Origin: Demequina lutea
GTDB taxonomy: Bacteria; Actinomycetota; Actinomycetes; Actinomycetales; Demequinaceae
Length of the DNA stretch: 64,000 nt
Direction of reading: 5' to 3'
Assembly: GCF_013409005.1 (NCBI RefSeq)
Contig: NZ_JACBZO010000001.1
Coordinates: 744,001-808,000 of the forward strand
The notes under the pieces are model-generated. The model saw nothing but the letters and a program-made list of their open reading frames with translations, was not told the DNA's origin and searched no databases. Shown one piece after another: positions 23,122 to 32,042 of the stretch (its first letter is position 1; each line of letters opens with the position of its first letter). A program made the position numbers and the translations under genes.

Positions 23122-23712
23122 ATGGTCAGGGGACTTTCCACCGCTAGGGAGTCACAGCAAGAGCTCGCCGATGCCGCGCGTGACGACCTTCACCGGACGC
23201 ACATTGCGTTGCTGGCGCAGTCGCGAAGCGGTTTAGTTCGTGAGGTGGTTGCAGGGAGGGACGACGTTCCGTTCGGCGTGCAGGCGGCCCTGTCGAACGA
23301 CGATGTCCACGAAGTGCGTGCCGCGATTGCCGCCAATCCGCGTGCCGCGATCTCGGTCATGAACCACCTCGCCGCAGACTCTCACCATTGCGTCCTTCTC
23401 GCGCTCGCCTCGAACCCGAGCGCGCCACGGGAGGTGGCGCAGAAGCTCTCCAGTCATCGGCGGGCGGATGTGCGTAACGCGGCGATACGTCGACTCGAAA
23501 GTCGTGACTTGCCCGTCGCCCCGGTGGTCCTGGACCCCGATTCGCACATCCCCGAGTTGCGTGAACGTGCCCAGATGCCGCCAGAACGCGTGCCAAACCC
23601 CGTCGGATGGGCGTTCAGCGCAGATATCGACTACCCAGGCGGTAGGACGCTTTCGCGTCTCGCGCAGCACATTTCCGGTGCCCAACGTGGAGCCTCGCCC
23701 CACCCCGCATGA
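23122..23712 (+). CDS. Leucine-rich-repeat-variant (LRV/HEAT-like) protein
   Basis: A 196-aa protein with four or so helical repeats of about 25 residues, for example VRAAIAANPRAAISVMNHLAA, LLALASNPSAPREVAQKLSS and VRNAAIRRLESR. This pattern, with a recurring NP followed by helices, is that of LRV repeats known from actinobacterial proteins; their role is unknown, possibly protein binding. The ATG at 23122 has GGGAG just upstream; the frame is open further upstream without a ribosome binding site. Its stop overlaps an ATG at 23709 of the next, broken LRV segment. Confidence 0.7.
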   Translation: MVRGLSTARESQQELADAARDDLHRTHIALLAQSRSGLVREVVAGRDDVPFGVQAALSNDDVHEVRAAIAANPRAAISVMNHLAADSHHCVLLALASNPSAPREVAQKLSSHRRADVRNAAIRRLESRDLPVAPVVLDPDSHIPELRERAQMPPERVPNPVGWAFSADIDYPGGRTLSRLAQHISGAQRGASPHPA

Positions 23713-24184
23713 ACTCCCTCGCGCCCAATCCGAGTGCCCCCGTCGTGGTGCTTGAGGCTCCGGTCGCGCACCGTCGCGAAGGCACTCGCGTTATCGTGGT
23801 CCGCCGGTGACGATCCATAACCGAGATCGCGTAGCGACCATTGCTCAGGGTGTGGCCGTCTACGGCCAGACAAGGCCGCAGACCGCCCGCCGCGACGGGG
23901 ACGTGGCGTTGGCTACCGCTTGCGCATTCACGGCGCGACAGCGGCGTGCGTGCGGCAGTGGCGGGAAACCCCAGATGGCTGAGGCCTTGTCTGCGCGCCT
24001 GTCGAGGGAAAGGGACGTCAGGGTCGTCAGGGCGCTCGCGCCGAGTTGCGGCGAGACCGACACGGGAATGGCAACTTCTCCGTTTTTCCACACGCGGTTG
24101 ATCTCATGCAATAGTCCGACTTACTCTATTACCGATGCTTTGGGGGCATCGGGCGACTCAGCGAAGGGAGACGACGACCAATGA
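23709..24184 (+). pseudogene. Apparent frameshifted LRV-repeat gene
   Basis: No single frame covers this stretch, yet LRV-like pieces occur in order. The ATG at 23709 (overlapping the previous stop) begins MNSLAPNPSAPVVVLEA and stops at 23808-23810. Near 23919-23972 one frame reads AHSRRDSGVRAAVAGNP; from 23972 a second frame continues QMAEALSARLSRERDVRVVRALA. Joined at the CCCC run at 23970, the two halves make one good LRV repeat, which suggests a one-base deletion; at least one more shift is needed upstream. Either a decaying paralogue of the flanking LRV genes or sequencing error would explain it. Confidence 0.45.
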
Positions 24185-24492
24185 CGGGACTCTCTTCTCC
24201 GCGGAGTACGTCCGACGACGTGGCGCGTGCCGTCGATCCTGGCGTGACGGGCGGCGAACTTCTCCCGTATGCGGTCCATCAGAGTGCCATCGTTCGCGCC
24301 GCAGTCGCGGCACGCATGGATTGCCCCGTCGGCGCGTTGATTTCCTTGGGGCACGATCACGATGTAGCCGTTTTGGAGGCGCTATTGCGCAATGCGCGTA
24401 CTCCCTCCTCGGTGGTGCGCGCCCTCGCAGATCACCGCAATCAGTCGATCGCGGACCTCGCGGTTCAGCGCCTGCGCAACTCCTTCCGCTAG
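24181..24492 (+). CDS. Small LRV/HEAT-like repeat protein
   Basis: A 103-aa protein with repeats of the same type as the gene at 23122: VRAAVAARMDCPVGALISLG and LLRNARTPSSVVRALADHR, ending in a helix VQRLRNSF. AGGGAG near 24164 is a ribosome binding site. A weak promoter-like pair, TTGATC at 24098-24103 and TACTCT at 24122-24127, lies ahead. I do not know its function. It sits directly before the infA promoter. Confidence 0.65.
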   Translation: MTGLSSPRSTSDDVARAVDPGVTGGELLPYAVHQSAIVRAAVAARMDCPVGALISLGHDHDVAVLEALLRNARTPSSVVRALADHRNQSIADLAVQRLRNSFR

Positions 24493-24520
24493 AGCGCAAC
24501 GGTGCTGGCATCTGCGCCGG

Positions 24521-24549
24521 TTGAGAGTGCACCGACAATGGGGTAAACT
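24521..24549 (+). promoter_or_regulatory. Promoter of the infA-rpmJ-rpsM-rpsK operon
   Basis: TTGAGA at 24521-24526 and TAAACT at 24544-24549 are separated by exactly 17 bases. Transcription would begin near 24556, about 50 bases before the infA ATG. Confidence 0.7.
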
Positions 24550-24607
24550 CGTCGGTCGGGCGTTTTTGCGCGCCTGCGTATCCAATTAATCGACGTTAGC
24601 GGAGTTC

Positions 24608-24829
24608 ATGGCCAAGAAAGACGGCGTCATCGAGGTTGAAGGCAGCGTGGTTGAGGCATTGCCGAACGCGTCGTTCCGTGTGGAACTGACGAACGGTCAC
24701 CTCGTGCTTGCCCACATCTCAGGGAAGATGCGCCAGCACTACATCCGGATCCTCCCAGAGGACCGCGTAGTGGTGGAGTTGAGCCCATATGACCTGTCCC
24801 GCGGGCGCATCGTCTACCGCTACAAGTAA
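24608..24829 (+). CDS. infA: Translation initiation factor IF-1
   Basis: Small OB-fold factor that occupies the A site during initiation, 73 aa. [20 protein letters not shown], the [19 protein letters not shown] segment and the ending RGRIVYRYK are typical. CGGAG lies upstream of the ATG. It heads the alpha operon as in other actinobacteria. Confidence 0.98.
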   Translation: MAKKDGVIEVEGSVVEALPNASFRVELTNGHLVLAHISGKMRQHYIRILPEDRVVVELSPYDLSRGRIVYRYK

Positions 24830-24869
24830 GCCGCCGTCGGTTCGCCGGCGTCAGCCAAGGAAACTAACC

Positions 24870-24983
24870 ATGAAGGTGAAGCCCAGCGTCAAGCCCATCT
24901 GCGATAAGTGCAAGGTGATTCGCCGCAATGGCCGTGTAATGGTCATCTGCGAGAACCTGCGCCACAAGCAGCGTCAAGGCTAG
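24870..24983 (+). CDS. rpmJ: 50S ribosomal protein L36
   Basis: Smallest ribosomal protein, 37 aa, [21 protein letters not shown] with zinc ligands CxxC (residues 11 and 14), then Cys27 and His32. This is the zinc-binding form. AAGGAAAC precedes the ATG at 24870. Confidence 0.97.
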   Translation: MKVKPSVKPICDKCKVIRRNGRVMVICENLRHKQRQG

Positions 24984-25112
24984 ACAGCAGCACAAGACAG
25001 ACCACGTTTGGACACCGGGCAACCGGAACCCTCGGCTCGGAGGCCGGGGCCCGCACTACACAGAGCGGGAAGTCCGAGCGTCAGACCTCCGAATACACAC
25101 GGAGTTGTACAC

Positions 25113-25481
25113 ATGGCAAGACTCGTTGGAGTCGATCTGCCGCGCGAAAAGCGCATGGAGATCGCCCTGACCTACATCTACGGCATCGGACGCACTCGCT
25201 CGCACCAGATTCTTGCTGCGACTGGCGTCAGCCCCGACACCCGCGTGAAGGACGCGACCGACGAGGAACTCGTTGCGTTGCGTGACTTTATCCAGGCGAG
25301 CTTCACGGTCGAAGGTGACCTGCGCCGCGAGGTGACGGGCGACATTCGCCGCAAGATCGAAATCGGTAACTACCAAGGCCTGCGTCACCGCAAAGGCATG
25401 CCCGTTCGCGGTCAGCGCACCAAGACAAATGCGCGTACCCGCAAGGGACCCAAGAAGACCGTTGCCGGAAGGAAGAAGTAG
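25113..25481 (+). CDS. rpsM: 30S ribosomal protein S13
   Basis: Head protein that contacts P-site tRNA, 122 aa. [21 protein letters not shown], the helix-hairpin-helix [12 protein letters not shown] and the C-terminal [21 protein letters not shown] are diagnostic. CGGAG precedes the ATG at 25113; the in-frame extension upstream lacks a start with a ribosome binding site. The 129-base gap after rpmJ holds no other gene. Confidence 0.98.
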   Translation: MARLVGVDLPREKRMEIALTYIYGIGRTRSHQILAATGVSPDTRVKDATDEELVALRDFIQASFTVEGDLRREVTGDIRRKIEIGNYQGLRHRKGMPVRGQRTKTNARTRKGPKKTVAGRKK

Positions 25482-25484
25482 GCC

Positions 25485-25874
25485 ATGGCTGCACCCGTTC
25501 GCAAGCCGCGCAAGAAGATCAAGAAGACCGTCGCTCACGGTCAGGCGCACATCAAGTCGACCTTCAACAACACGATCATTTCGATCACGGACCCCTCGGG
25601 CGCCGTGGTGTCATGGTCGTCTTCGGGTCAGGTGGGTTTCAAGGGTTCACGCAAGTCGACCCCTTACGCCGCTCAGATGGCAGCCGAGGCCGCTGCTCGC
25701 AAGGCCCAAGAGGCCGGCATGAGCAAGGTCGACGTCTTCGTGAAGGGTCCCGGCTCGGGACGCGACACCGCAATCCGTTCACTGACCGCCGCGGGCATGG
25801 AGGTGACGTCCATCAAGGACGTGACTCCCCAGGCCCACAACGGTTGCCGTCCGCCCAAGCGTCGCCGCGGCTAG
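25485..25874 (+). CDS. rpsK: 30S ribosomal protein S11
   Basis: Platform protein near the Shine-Dalgarno cleft, 129 aa. [22 protein letters not shown] (bases about 25545-25605), [19 protein letters not shown] and the final [15 protein letters not shown] identify it. It starts three bases after rpsM. No rpsD follows, unlike mycobacteria but as in several other actinobacterial families. Confidence 0.98.
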   Translation: MAAPVRKPRKKIKKTVAHGQAHIKSTFNNTIISITDPSGAVVSWSSSGQVGFKGSRKSTPYAAQMAAEAAARKAQEAGMSKVDVFVKGPGSGRDTAIRSLTAAGMEVTSIKDVTPQAHNGCRPPKRRRG

Positions 25875-25883
25875 AGCCATTCG

Positions 25884-26012
25884 CCGCCGCGCGGTCCACG
25901 CGCGGCGGTCGGCTTCCGCGTTCACGACGCACCTCGGTGCGTCACCACACCAGACGTTGACACTCGCCGGAAAGGACAGCCGGCGGGATCGAGCATCAAA
26001 TAGTGGATGCTC
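25884..26012 (+). promoter_or_regulatory. Three consecutive hairpins between rpsK and rpoA
   Basis: A perfect 10-bp stem with a GTCCA loop at 25884-25908, a hairpin GACGCAC/GTGCGTC at 25926-25943, and GAGCATC/GATGCTC at 25991-26012. The last ends three bases before the rpoA ribosome binding site and could modulate its access. The first may be a partial terminator. TTGACA at 25957-25962 could be a -35 box, but I see no -10 at the right distance. Confidence 0.6.
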
Positions 26013-26027
26013 GGAAAGGAAGAGAAA

Positions 26028-27017
26028 GTGCTGATTGCACAGCGTCCCACCTTGACCGAGAAGGTCATTTCGGACAATCGCTCGCAGTTCTCGCTCAAGC
26101 CGCTGGAGCCTGGCTTCGGTTACACGCTTGGCAACTCGCTGCGTCGTACGCTGCTCTCGTCGATTCCCGGCGCTGCCGTGACGAGCGTGCGTTTCGAGGG
26201 TGTTCTTCACGAGTTCACGACGATTGAGGGTGTCAAGGAGGATGTCACCGAGATCCTCCTGAACCTCAAGAATCTTGTGGTCTCCTCGGAGCACGACGAG
26301 CCCGTCATCATGTACCTGCGCAAGTCGGGTGCAGGAGCGGTCACCGCCGCCGACATCGCCCCGCCTGCAGGCGTGGAGATTCACAACCCCGACCTTCACG
26401 TGGCAACGCTCAACTCGAAGGCCAAGTTCGAGGTCGAGCTCACGGTCGAGCGTGGTCGTGGCTACGTGCCTGCCGCCCTCAACAAGAGCTACGACGCCGA
26501 GATCGGTCAGATCCCTGTTGACTCGATCTACTCGCCCGTGCTCAAGGTGACGTACAAGGTTGAGGCCACTCGCGTGGCCCAGCGCACCGACTTCGACGAA
26601 CTCATTCTTGACGTCGAAACCAAGTCTTCGATCTCCGCTCGCGACGCGGTCGCGTCGGCCGGCTCGACCCTGGTCGAGCTCTTCTCGCTCGCTCGTAGCC
26701 TCAATGAGGCCGCCGAGGGTATCGAGATCGGTCCGTCCGACACGGACGAGGCGCTCGAAGAGGACTACAACATGCCCATCGAGGACCTCAACCTGACGCA
26801 GCGTTCGTACAACTGCCTCAAGCGCGAGGGCATCCACACGGTCGGCGAGCTCACCGCTCGCTCCGAGACGGACCTCATGGACATCCGCAACTTCGGCCAG
26901 AAGTCGATCACCGAGGTGAAGGAAAAGCTCATCGAGCTTGGCTTCACCCTGAAGGACGGCGGCCATGAATATGACCCGTCGGCTTCCGGTGTGTACTTCT
27001 CCGGCGGCGACGAGTAA
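26028..27017 (+). CDS. rpoA: RNA polymerase alpha subunit
   Basis: Assembly platform of RNA polymerase and target of activators, 329 aa. The N-terminal domain contains [28 protein letters not shown] (bases about 26100-26185); the C-terminal domain begins near residue 250 with [20 protein letters not shown] and [13 protein letters not shown]. The GTG at 26028 (MLIAQRPTL) matches the family start and has AAGGA at 26016-26020; an ATG at 26007 would add seven residues. Followed by rplQ, 18 bases on. Confidence 0.98.
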   Translation: MLIAQRPTLTEKVISDNRSQFSLKPLEPGFGYTLGNSLRRTLLSSIPGAAVTSVRFEGVLHEFTTIEGVKEDVTEILLNLKNLVVSSEHDEPVIMYLRKSGAGAVTAADIAPPAGVEIHNPDLHVATLNSKAKFEVELTVERGRGYVPAALNKSYDAEIGQIPVDSIYSPVLKVTYKVEATRVAQRTDFDELILDVETKSSISARDAVASAGSTLVELFSLARSLNEAAEGIEIGPSDTDEALEEDYNMPIEDLNLTQRSYNCLKREGIHTVGELTARSETDLMDIRNFGQKSITEVKEKLIELGFTLKDGGHEYDPSASGVYFSGGDE

Positions 27018-27035
27018 CAAGGAGAATCACAGAGC

Positions 27036-27668
27036 ATGCCTACCCCCACCAAGGGCCCTCGTCTCGGCGGAGGACCTGCCCACGAACGCCACATGCTGGC
27101 GAATCTGGCGCAGTCTCTTTTCGAGCACGGCCGCATCACCACCACGGAGGCTCGCGCCCGTCGCTTGCGTCCGTACGCCGAGCGTATGGTGACTTTTGCC
27201 AAGCGCGGCGACCTCGCAACGCGTCGTCGTGTCATGGGAATGATCTCGGACAAGGGCGTGGTGCACACGCTCTTCACCGAGATCGGCCCGGGCTTCGCCG
27301 ATCGTGAGGGTGGTTACACCCGCATCGTCAAGATCAGCCCCCGCAAGGGCGACAACGCTCCCATGGCCGTGATCGAACTCGTTGAGTTCGGCACCCCCGC
27401 CAAGAAGGGCGTCGTCAAGGAGGCCACCAAGGCCACCAAGAAGTCGGCCCCCAAGACGGCTGACAAGGCTGAGAAGGCCGGCAAGGCCCCCAAGGCCGAG
27501 GTTCTCGAGATCGACCCCATGGAGGAGTCCGTCATCGAGGAGATCATCGACGAGACTGCCGCAGCCGAGGAGGCCGTTGCAGAGGATTCTGCAATGGACT
27601 CAGCGGTCGAGGAAGCTTCCGAATTCAAGGCGATGGGCAAGCCGAAGTCCGACAAGGACGCCAAGTAG
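27036..27668 (+). CDS. rplQ: 50S ribosomal protein L17 with acidic C-terminal tail
   Basis: Large-subunit protein at the tunnel exit. The L17 domain ([20 protein letters not shown], then [15 protein letters not shown]) covers about the first 120 residues. A tail of about 90 residues follows, first Lys/Ala-rich and then strongly acidic, giving 210 aa; similar tails are seen in other actinobacteria. AAGGAG lies upstream of the ATG. Followed by truA, 26 bases on. Confidence 0.97.
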   Translation: MPTPTKGPRLGGGPAHERHMLANLAQSLFEHGRITTTEARARRLRPYAERMVTFAKRGDLATRRRVMGMISDKGVVHTLFTEIGPGFADREGGYTRIVKISPRKGDNAPMAVIELVEFGTPAKKGVVKEATKATKKSAPKTADKAEKAGKAPKAEVLEIDPMEESVIEEIIDETAAAEEAVAEDSAMDSAVEEASEFKAMGKPKSDKDAK

Positions 27669-27694
27669 CCCACACAGCATCCGAGGCGGGTCCC

Positions 27695-28594
27695 ATGACG
27701 TTCACCATAGGTGGCGTGGTGCGGGCCCGCCTCGATCTGTCTTACGACGGGACGAATTTCAGCGGATGGGGCGTTCAGCCCGCGCTCAGGACGGTGCAGG
27801 GCGAGCTTGAGAGGGCTCTATGCCGCGTCGTGCGCGGTCCTGAAGGCTCTCAACTGGAGCCTTCGGACCTGCGGGTCACGGTCGCAGGCAGGACGGATGC
27901 AGGCGTTCATGCGCGGGGCCAGGTCGCCCACGTCGACATCACCCCCGATTCTTGGCAGCGGCTCGGAGGGCGATCGACGCACGACCCCGCCCAGGTGTTG
28001 CGCGAGCGCGTCAGCGGCGTGCTGCCAAACGACATCGTGATCCACTCGGCAACGCCAGCGCACGAGGGTTTCGACGCACGTTTTTCTGCTCTTGAGCGCC
28101 GCTACATCTACCGCATTGCGGACAACCAGGCAGGCAGGGACCCCCTCACCCGCCGCTACGTCACGTGGGCGGACCGCGACCTGGACGTGGAGGCGCTCAA
28201 TGAAGCTTCGGCCACCCTGGCTGGGCTGAGGGACTTTGCGGTCTTCTGCAAGCCGCGTGAGGGCGCGACGACGGTGAGGGACCTCAAGCAGTTTTCCTGG
28301 GAGCGCGTGGTGACCGGCGCGGATGCAGGCCTGGTGATCGCGACGGTGAGAGCCGATGCATTCTGCCACTCGATGGTGCGCAGCCTCGTGGGGGCAGTCA
28401 CGGCGATCGGAACGGGTAAGCGGGACCTCGGCTGGCTCGCGGCGCTCGCCGCCAAGGACCGCCGCGATGACGCGATCGAGGTGGCTCCCGCACGGGGCCT
28501 GACTCTCGAAGAGGTGCTGTACCCACCCGACGCCGAACTCGCCGCCCGCGCCCAGATCGCTCGCGCGCGACGTGGCGTCGAAGTCTGCGGCTAG
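27695..28594 (+). CDS. truA: tRNA pseudouridine(38-40) synthase TruA
   Basis: Isomerises uridines 38-40 in tRNA anticodon arms; 299 aa. The catalytic Asp lies in GRTDAGVHARGQVAH near residue 67, and RLDLSYDGTNFSGW near residue 11 and FCHSMVRSLVGA are family motifs. It follows rplQ closely, the common rpoA-rplQ-truA order. GAGGCGGG before the ATG may serve as ribosome binding site. Confidence 0.96.
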   Translation: MTFTIGGVVRARLDLSYDGTNFSGWGVQPALRTVQGELERALCRVVRGPEGSQLEPSDLRVTVAGRTDAGVHARGQVAHVDITPDSWQRLGGRSTHDPAQVLRERVSGVLPNDIVIHSATPAHEGFDARFSALERRYIYRIADNQAGRDPLTRRYVTWADRDLDVEALNEASATLAGLRDFAVFCKPREGATTVRDLKQFSWERVVTGADAGLVIATVRADAFCHSMVRSLVGAVTAIGTGKRDLGWLAALAAKDRRDDAIEVAPARGLTLEEVLYPPDAELAARAQIARARRGVEVCG

Positions 28595-28816
28595 TTTCGC
28601 AGACGTGTGGCGTGTCGTCGGGCGTTGCTGATCCGAACGGCGGCGGCGAGGCGGCCTCGGATCTCCGTCGTTGGCCAATCGGGGCAGTCGTATGCGGCTA
28701 TTCTGAGAAACAATCCTGACGGAGGGGATGACCCTGACGCCGACGCTTCACGAGTGAAGTACGTTGACGTCGTGAACATCGCCTCCTTGGAACTTAGGCG
28801 TGCGCTTTGACTCAAA
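28595..28816 (+). other. Intergenic stretch before the rplM promoter, no gene seen
   Basis: Of the 368 bases between truA and rplM, the first 220 show only short frames without ribosome binding sites or family features. I see no hairpin good enough to call a terminator. Confidence 0.5.
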
Positions 28817-28846
28817 TTGACCGGAGCGCAAAGCCGACGGTAGACT
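28817..28846 (+). promoter_or_regulatory. Promoter of rplM-rpsI
   Basis: TTGACC at 28817-28822 and TAGACT at 28841-28846 are separated by 18 bases. A leader of about 110 bases follows before the rplM GTG. It does not contain the 28-base motif found ahead of rpsL and rpsJ. Confidence 0.65.
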
Positions 28847-28962
28847 TGCCGGTCGTTGTGCGTTCCACGTGACCGGTGCAGTCTCAATCGCCGCCGCAGG
28901 ACCCTCCGACCGTTCGATGCACCGCATCGTGCCACCGTTTTCACAGAGTAGAAGGCTTCATA

Positions 28963-29406
28963 GTGCGTACGTTTTCTCCCAAGCCGGGTGATGTGACCAA
29001 GACCTGGCACATCATCGATGCTTCTGACGTGGTCCTCGGTCGTCTGGCCTCTCAGGTCGCAGTGCTCCTTCGTGGCAAGCACAAGGCGACCTTTGCGCCT
29101 CACGTCGACTCCGGCGACTTCGTCATCGTCATCAATGCCGAGAAGGTTGCCCTGACCGGCAAGAAGCTCACCGACAAGATGGTCTACCGCCACTCGGGTT
29201 ACCCGGGCGGCCTCAAGACCAAGGCGATCGGCGAGTTGCTCGCGACCAACCCCACACGCGTGATCGAAAACGCCGTGAGGGGCATGCTGCCTCGTACCAA
29301 GCTGGGCAAGGCGCAGATTTCCAAGCTCAAGGTGTACCCAGGTGCCGAGCACCCGCACGCCGCGCAGCAGCCCCAGCAATTCGAGATTTCCCAGGTTGCG
29401 CAGTAA
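28963..29406 (+). CDS. rplM: 50S ribosomal protein L13
   Basis: Early-assembly large-subunit protein, 147 aa. [21 protein letters not shown], the GRLAS segment, [14 protein letters not shown] and [11 protein letters not shown] are diagnostic. The GTG at 28963 has AGAAGG at 28950-28955 seven bases ahead and gives the family start; the frame extends upstream through the leader. Co-transcribed with rpsI. Confidence 0.98.
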   Translation: MRTFSPKPGDVTKTWHIIDASDVVLGRLASQVAVLLRGKHKATFAPHVDSGDFVIVINAEKVALTGKKLTDKMVYRHSGYPGGLKTKAIGELLATNPTRVIENAVRGMLPRTKLGKAQISKLKVYPGAEHPHAAQQPQQFEISQVAQ

Positions 29407-29430
29407 GGCGCTGGACAAGGATTGAGTGAC

Positions 29431-29940
29431 ATGTCAGACGTAACCCCCGAGGTCGAGACCTCCACCGAAACCGTTGCAGACGCGACCGAAGAGACCCCCA
29501 CGGAGTACACCTCCGAGACCGCGCCCGTGCGCGGCAAGGGCGTCTCCGAGATTGCTCCAGGAGCTGGCCTCGGCCGTCGCAAGCAGGCCATCGCCCGCGT
29601 GCGTCTGGTTCCGGGCACCGGCAAGTGGACCATCAACGGCCGCGACCTTGACAACTACTTCCCCAACAAGGTGCACCAGCAGCTCGTGAACTCACCGTTC
29701 GCGGTCCTGGACATCGAGGAGAAGTTCGATGTCCACGCCCGCATCGGCGGCGGTGGCCCCTCCGGCCAGGCAGGCGCGCTGCGCCTCGGCGTCGCTCGTG
29801 CGCTCAACGCCATTGACCTCGAGCACAACCGTGCCACGCTCAAGAAGGCCGGGTTCCTGACCCGTGACCCTCGCGTGGTGGAGCGCAAGAAGGCGGGTCT
29901 CAAGAAGGCCCGTCGCGCCCCTCAGTACTCGAAGCGCTAA
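29431..29940 (+). CDS. rpsI: 30S ribosomal protein S9 with acidic N-terminal extension
   Basis: Small-subunit protein whose C-terminal tail touches P-site tRNA; 169 aa. The S9 domain starts at about residue 45 ([19 protein letters not shown]) and ends in the conserved [12 protein letters not shown]. The first 40 residues are rich in Glu, Thr and Val, an extension usual in actinobacteria. The ATG at 29431 has AAGG near 29417; a TTG at 29422 is a less likely start. Confidence 0.97.
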   Translation: MSDVTPEVETSTETVADATEETPTEYTSETAPVRGKGVSEIAPGAGLGRRKQAIARVRLVPGTGKWTINGRDLDNYFPNKVHQQLVNSPFAVLDIEEKFDVHARIGGGGPSGQAGALRLGVARALNAIDLEHNRATLKKAGFLTRDPRVVERKKAGLKKARRAPQYSKR

Positions 29941-29953
29941 CCGGGAGGCGCGC

Positions 29954-31315
29954 ATGGCGCGGCTGTTCGGCACGGACGGCGTCCGTGGGCTGGCAAACAG
30001 GGATATCACGGCCGAGCTTGCGCTCGACCTCGCCGTCGCTGCCGCCCACGTTCTTGCCGAACGTGGCGAGTTTTCGGGCCATCGACCGCGTGCAGTCCTT
30101 GGGCGTGACACCCGTGTGTCGAGCCAATTCCTGTCGTCCGCAGTGGCGGCGGGACTGGCGTCGGCGGGCGTCGACGTGCTCGATGTGGGAACTATCCCGA
30201 CCCCGGCCATCGCGCACTTGACGGGCTCCACCGGCGCCGATCTCGGCGTGGTGATTTCTGCCTCGCATAACCCGATGCCCGACAACGGCATCAAGTTCTT
30301 CGCGCGCGGCGGGCTCAAGCTTCCCGACTCCGTCGAGGAGGCCATCGAGGCGCGCATCGGGGAACCGTGGGAGCGACCCACCGGCGCCGACGTGGGCGAT
30401 ATCACCGTAGCGAGTGACCTTGGCGGGGACTATGTGGTGCACCTTGCCGCTTCGGTCGCCGACTTTGCCGGGCGCGAGGCACCACTCAGCGGCCTCACGA
30501 TCGTGGTCGATGGCGCTCACGGCGCGGCGTCAACGATTGGCCCGGCGGCCCTCAGGGCCGCGGGGGCGCGCGTCATCACGATTCACTGCGAGCCCGACGG
30601 CCGCAACATCAACGCGAATGCGGGCTCCACCCACATGGGGCTACTGTGCGAGGCCGTGGTGAGCAACGGTGCGGACATGGGCGTCGCGTATGACGGCGAT
30701 GCCGATCGCTGCCTGGCAGTTGACCACACCGGCGCGATCGTCAACGGCGATCTGATGATGGGTTTGCTCGCGCTCGCGATGCGAGACGCCGGTTCGCTGT
30801 ATCGCCAAACGATGGTGGCCACGGTCATGTCGAACCTCGGCCTACATCACGCGATGAGGGACGCAGGCATTGACATCGTTGAGACCGCTGTGGGCGACCG
30901 CTATGTACTCGAGGCGATGCGCGAGGGCGGATACACGCTGGGCGGAGAGCAGTCGGGTCACATCATCGTGTCCCGCTATGCCTCGACCGGTGACGGGGTC
31001 CTCAGTTCGCTTCTTCTCGCGTCCGCCGTCGCGGCGGGAGGCCCGTTGCGAGACCTTGCGGCGGGCATCGCCACGCTTCCGCAGGTGTTGGTCAACGTCT
31101 CAGGGGTTGACCGCTCGCGCGTCCACACCGATGAGGAACTGACCCGTGAGGTCGACCGCGTACGCACCGAACTAGGCGACGCCGGTCGGGTCTTGCTGCG
31201 AGCTTCAGGCACGGAACCGCTCGTGAGGGTCATGGTCGAGGCGGAAACGATGGACAACGCGCGGACCCACGCGGATTCTCTCGCGGCGACGGTGGCTGAC
31301 AGACTGGCCCTGTGA
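29954..31315 (+). CDS. glmM: Phosphoglucosamine mutase
   Basis: Converts glucosamine 6-phosphate to the 1-phosphate for UDP-GlcNAc and peptidoglycan; 453 aa. The phosphoserine loop ISASHNP lies at residues 101-107, the Mg loop DGDADR near residue 242, and the phosphate-binding RASGTEPLVRVMVEA near the C-terminus. GGGAGG precedes the ATG. It follows rpsI by 13 bases, a common actinobacterial linkage, and glmS is nearby at 33 kb. Confidence 0.98.
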   Translation: MARLFGTDGVRGLANRDITAELALDLAVAAAHVLAERGEFSGHRPRAVLGRDTRVSSQFLSSAVAAGLASAGVDVLDVGTIPTPAIAHLTGSTGADLGVVISASHNPMPDNGIKFFARGGLKLPDSVEEAIEARIGEPWERPTGADVGDITVASDLGGDYVVHLAASVADFAGREAPLSGLTIVVDGAHGAASTIGPAALRAAGARVITIHCEPDGRNINANAGSTHMGLLCEAVVSNGADMGVAYDGDADRCLAVDHTGAIVNGDLMMGLLALAMRDAGSLYRQTMVATVMSNLGLHHAMRDAGIDIVETAVGDRYVLEAMREGGYTLGGEQSGHIIVSRYASTGDGVLSSLLLASAVAAGGPLRDLAAGIATLPQVLVNVSGVDRSRVHTDEELTREVDRVRTELGDAGRVLLRASGTEPLVRVMVEAETMDNARTHADSLAATVADRLAL

Positions 31316-31998
31316 ACACATTCTGGGACTGGGTGGTCCACCTCTCGGCGAACCTCAACTCGGGCATCCTGTCCCTTGTCGAGTCGATCTGGCTGTACCC
31401 CTCGGTCTTTGCGGTCGCGCTCTTTGACGCGATCATCCCCATATTTCCCAGCGAGTCGGTGGTGATCGGTTCCGCCTCGGCGTGGCAATCCGTCGGCCAC
31501 CCGAACCTGGTCTTCCTCTTCATCGTGGCCGCGGCTGGCGCGTGGTGTGGCGATCAGACCGCGTACCTCATTGGCACCCGCCTGGACGTGCGCTCGATCA
31601 AGTTCTTCCGCCGTCCCAAGGTGCTTGCGGCGCTCGACTGGGCCGAGCGTTCGCTCGAGCACAGGGGGGCGCTGTACATCATCGCGGCGCGCTTCATTCC
31701 GATGGGCCGCGTGGCCGTCAACCTGACCGCCGGCGCCCTGCGGTATCCGCATCGGCGATTCATGGCCGTCGACGCCGTTGCCACGTCAATCTGGGCGGCC
31801 TGGGGCATCCTCATCGGCACCGTGGCCGCGAGCCTGCTTGGCAACAACTTGCTCCTGTCGATCGCGGTCGGTGTCACGGGAGGCGTGCTCTTGGGCCTCG
31901 CCGTCGAGAAGGTCATGGCGCTCTTCGGCCTCACGGCACCAGAGATGCCCGACCTCGCGGGAGAGATCGAGCACCGCGAGGAGCCCGCCAGCGAGTGA
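31312..31998 (+). CDS. DedA/SNARE-associated family membrane protein
   Basis: A 228-aa cytoplasmic-membrane protein of the DedA (VTT) family, implicated in lipid-carrier or phospholipid flipping. Several hydrophobic helices, the signature-like FPSESVVIGSASAW in the first half and the conserved RFIPMGRVAVNLTAGALRYP in the second half support this. The GTG start overlaps the glmM stop by four bases. It may help recycle a wall-lipid carrier, but that is inference from context. Confidence 0.9.
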   Translation: MNTFWDWVVHLSANLNSGILSLVESIWLYPSVFAVALFDAIIPIFPSESVVIGSASAWQSVGHPNLVFLFIVAAAGAWCGDQTAYLIGTRLDVRSIKFFRRPKVLAALDWAERSLEHRGALYIIAARFIPMGRVAVNLTAGALRYPHRRFMAVDAVATSIWAAWGILIGTVAASLLGNNLLLSIAVGVTGGVLLGLAVEKVMALFGLTAPEMPDLAGEIEHREEPASE

Positions 31999-32042
31999 CG
32001 ATTGCGTCGCCCTCGCCGTTGCCGCGTCGGGGAGCCCCGCCG

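Noticed and set aside
23807..24184. A 125-codon frame as an intact gene
   Set aside because: Only its middle part resembles the LRV family and the matching upstream half lies in another frame, so I treat it as part of a broken gene.
28607..28810. A 67-codon frame between truA and rplM
   Set aside because: No ribosome binding site and no family features; it ends just before the rplM promoter.
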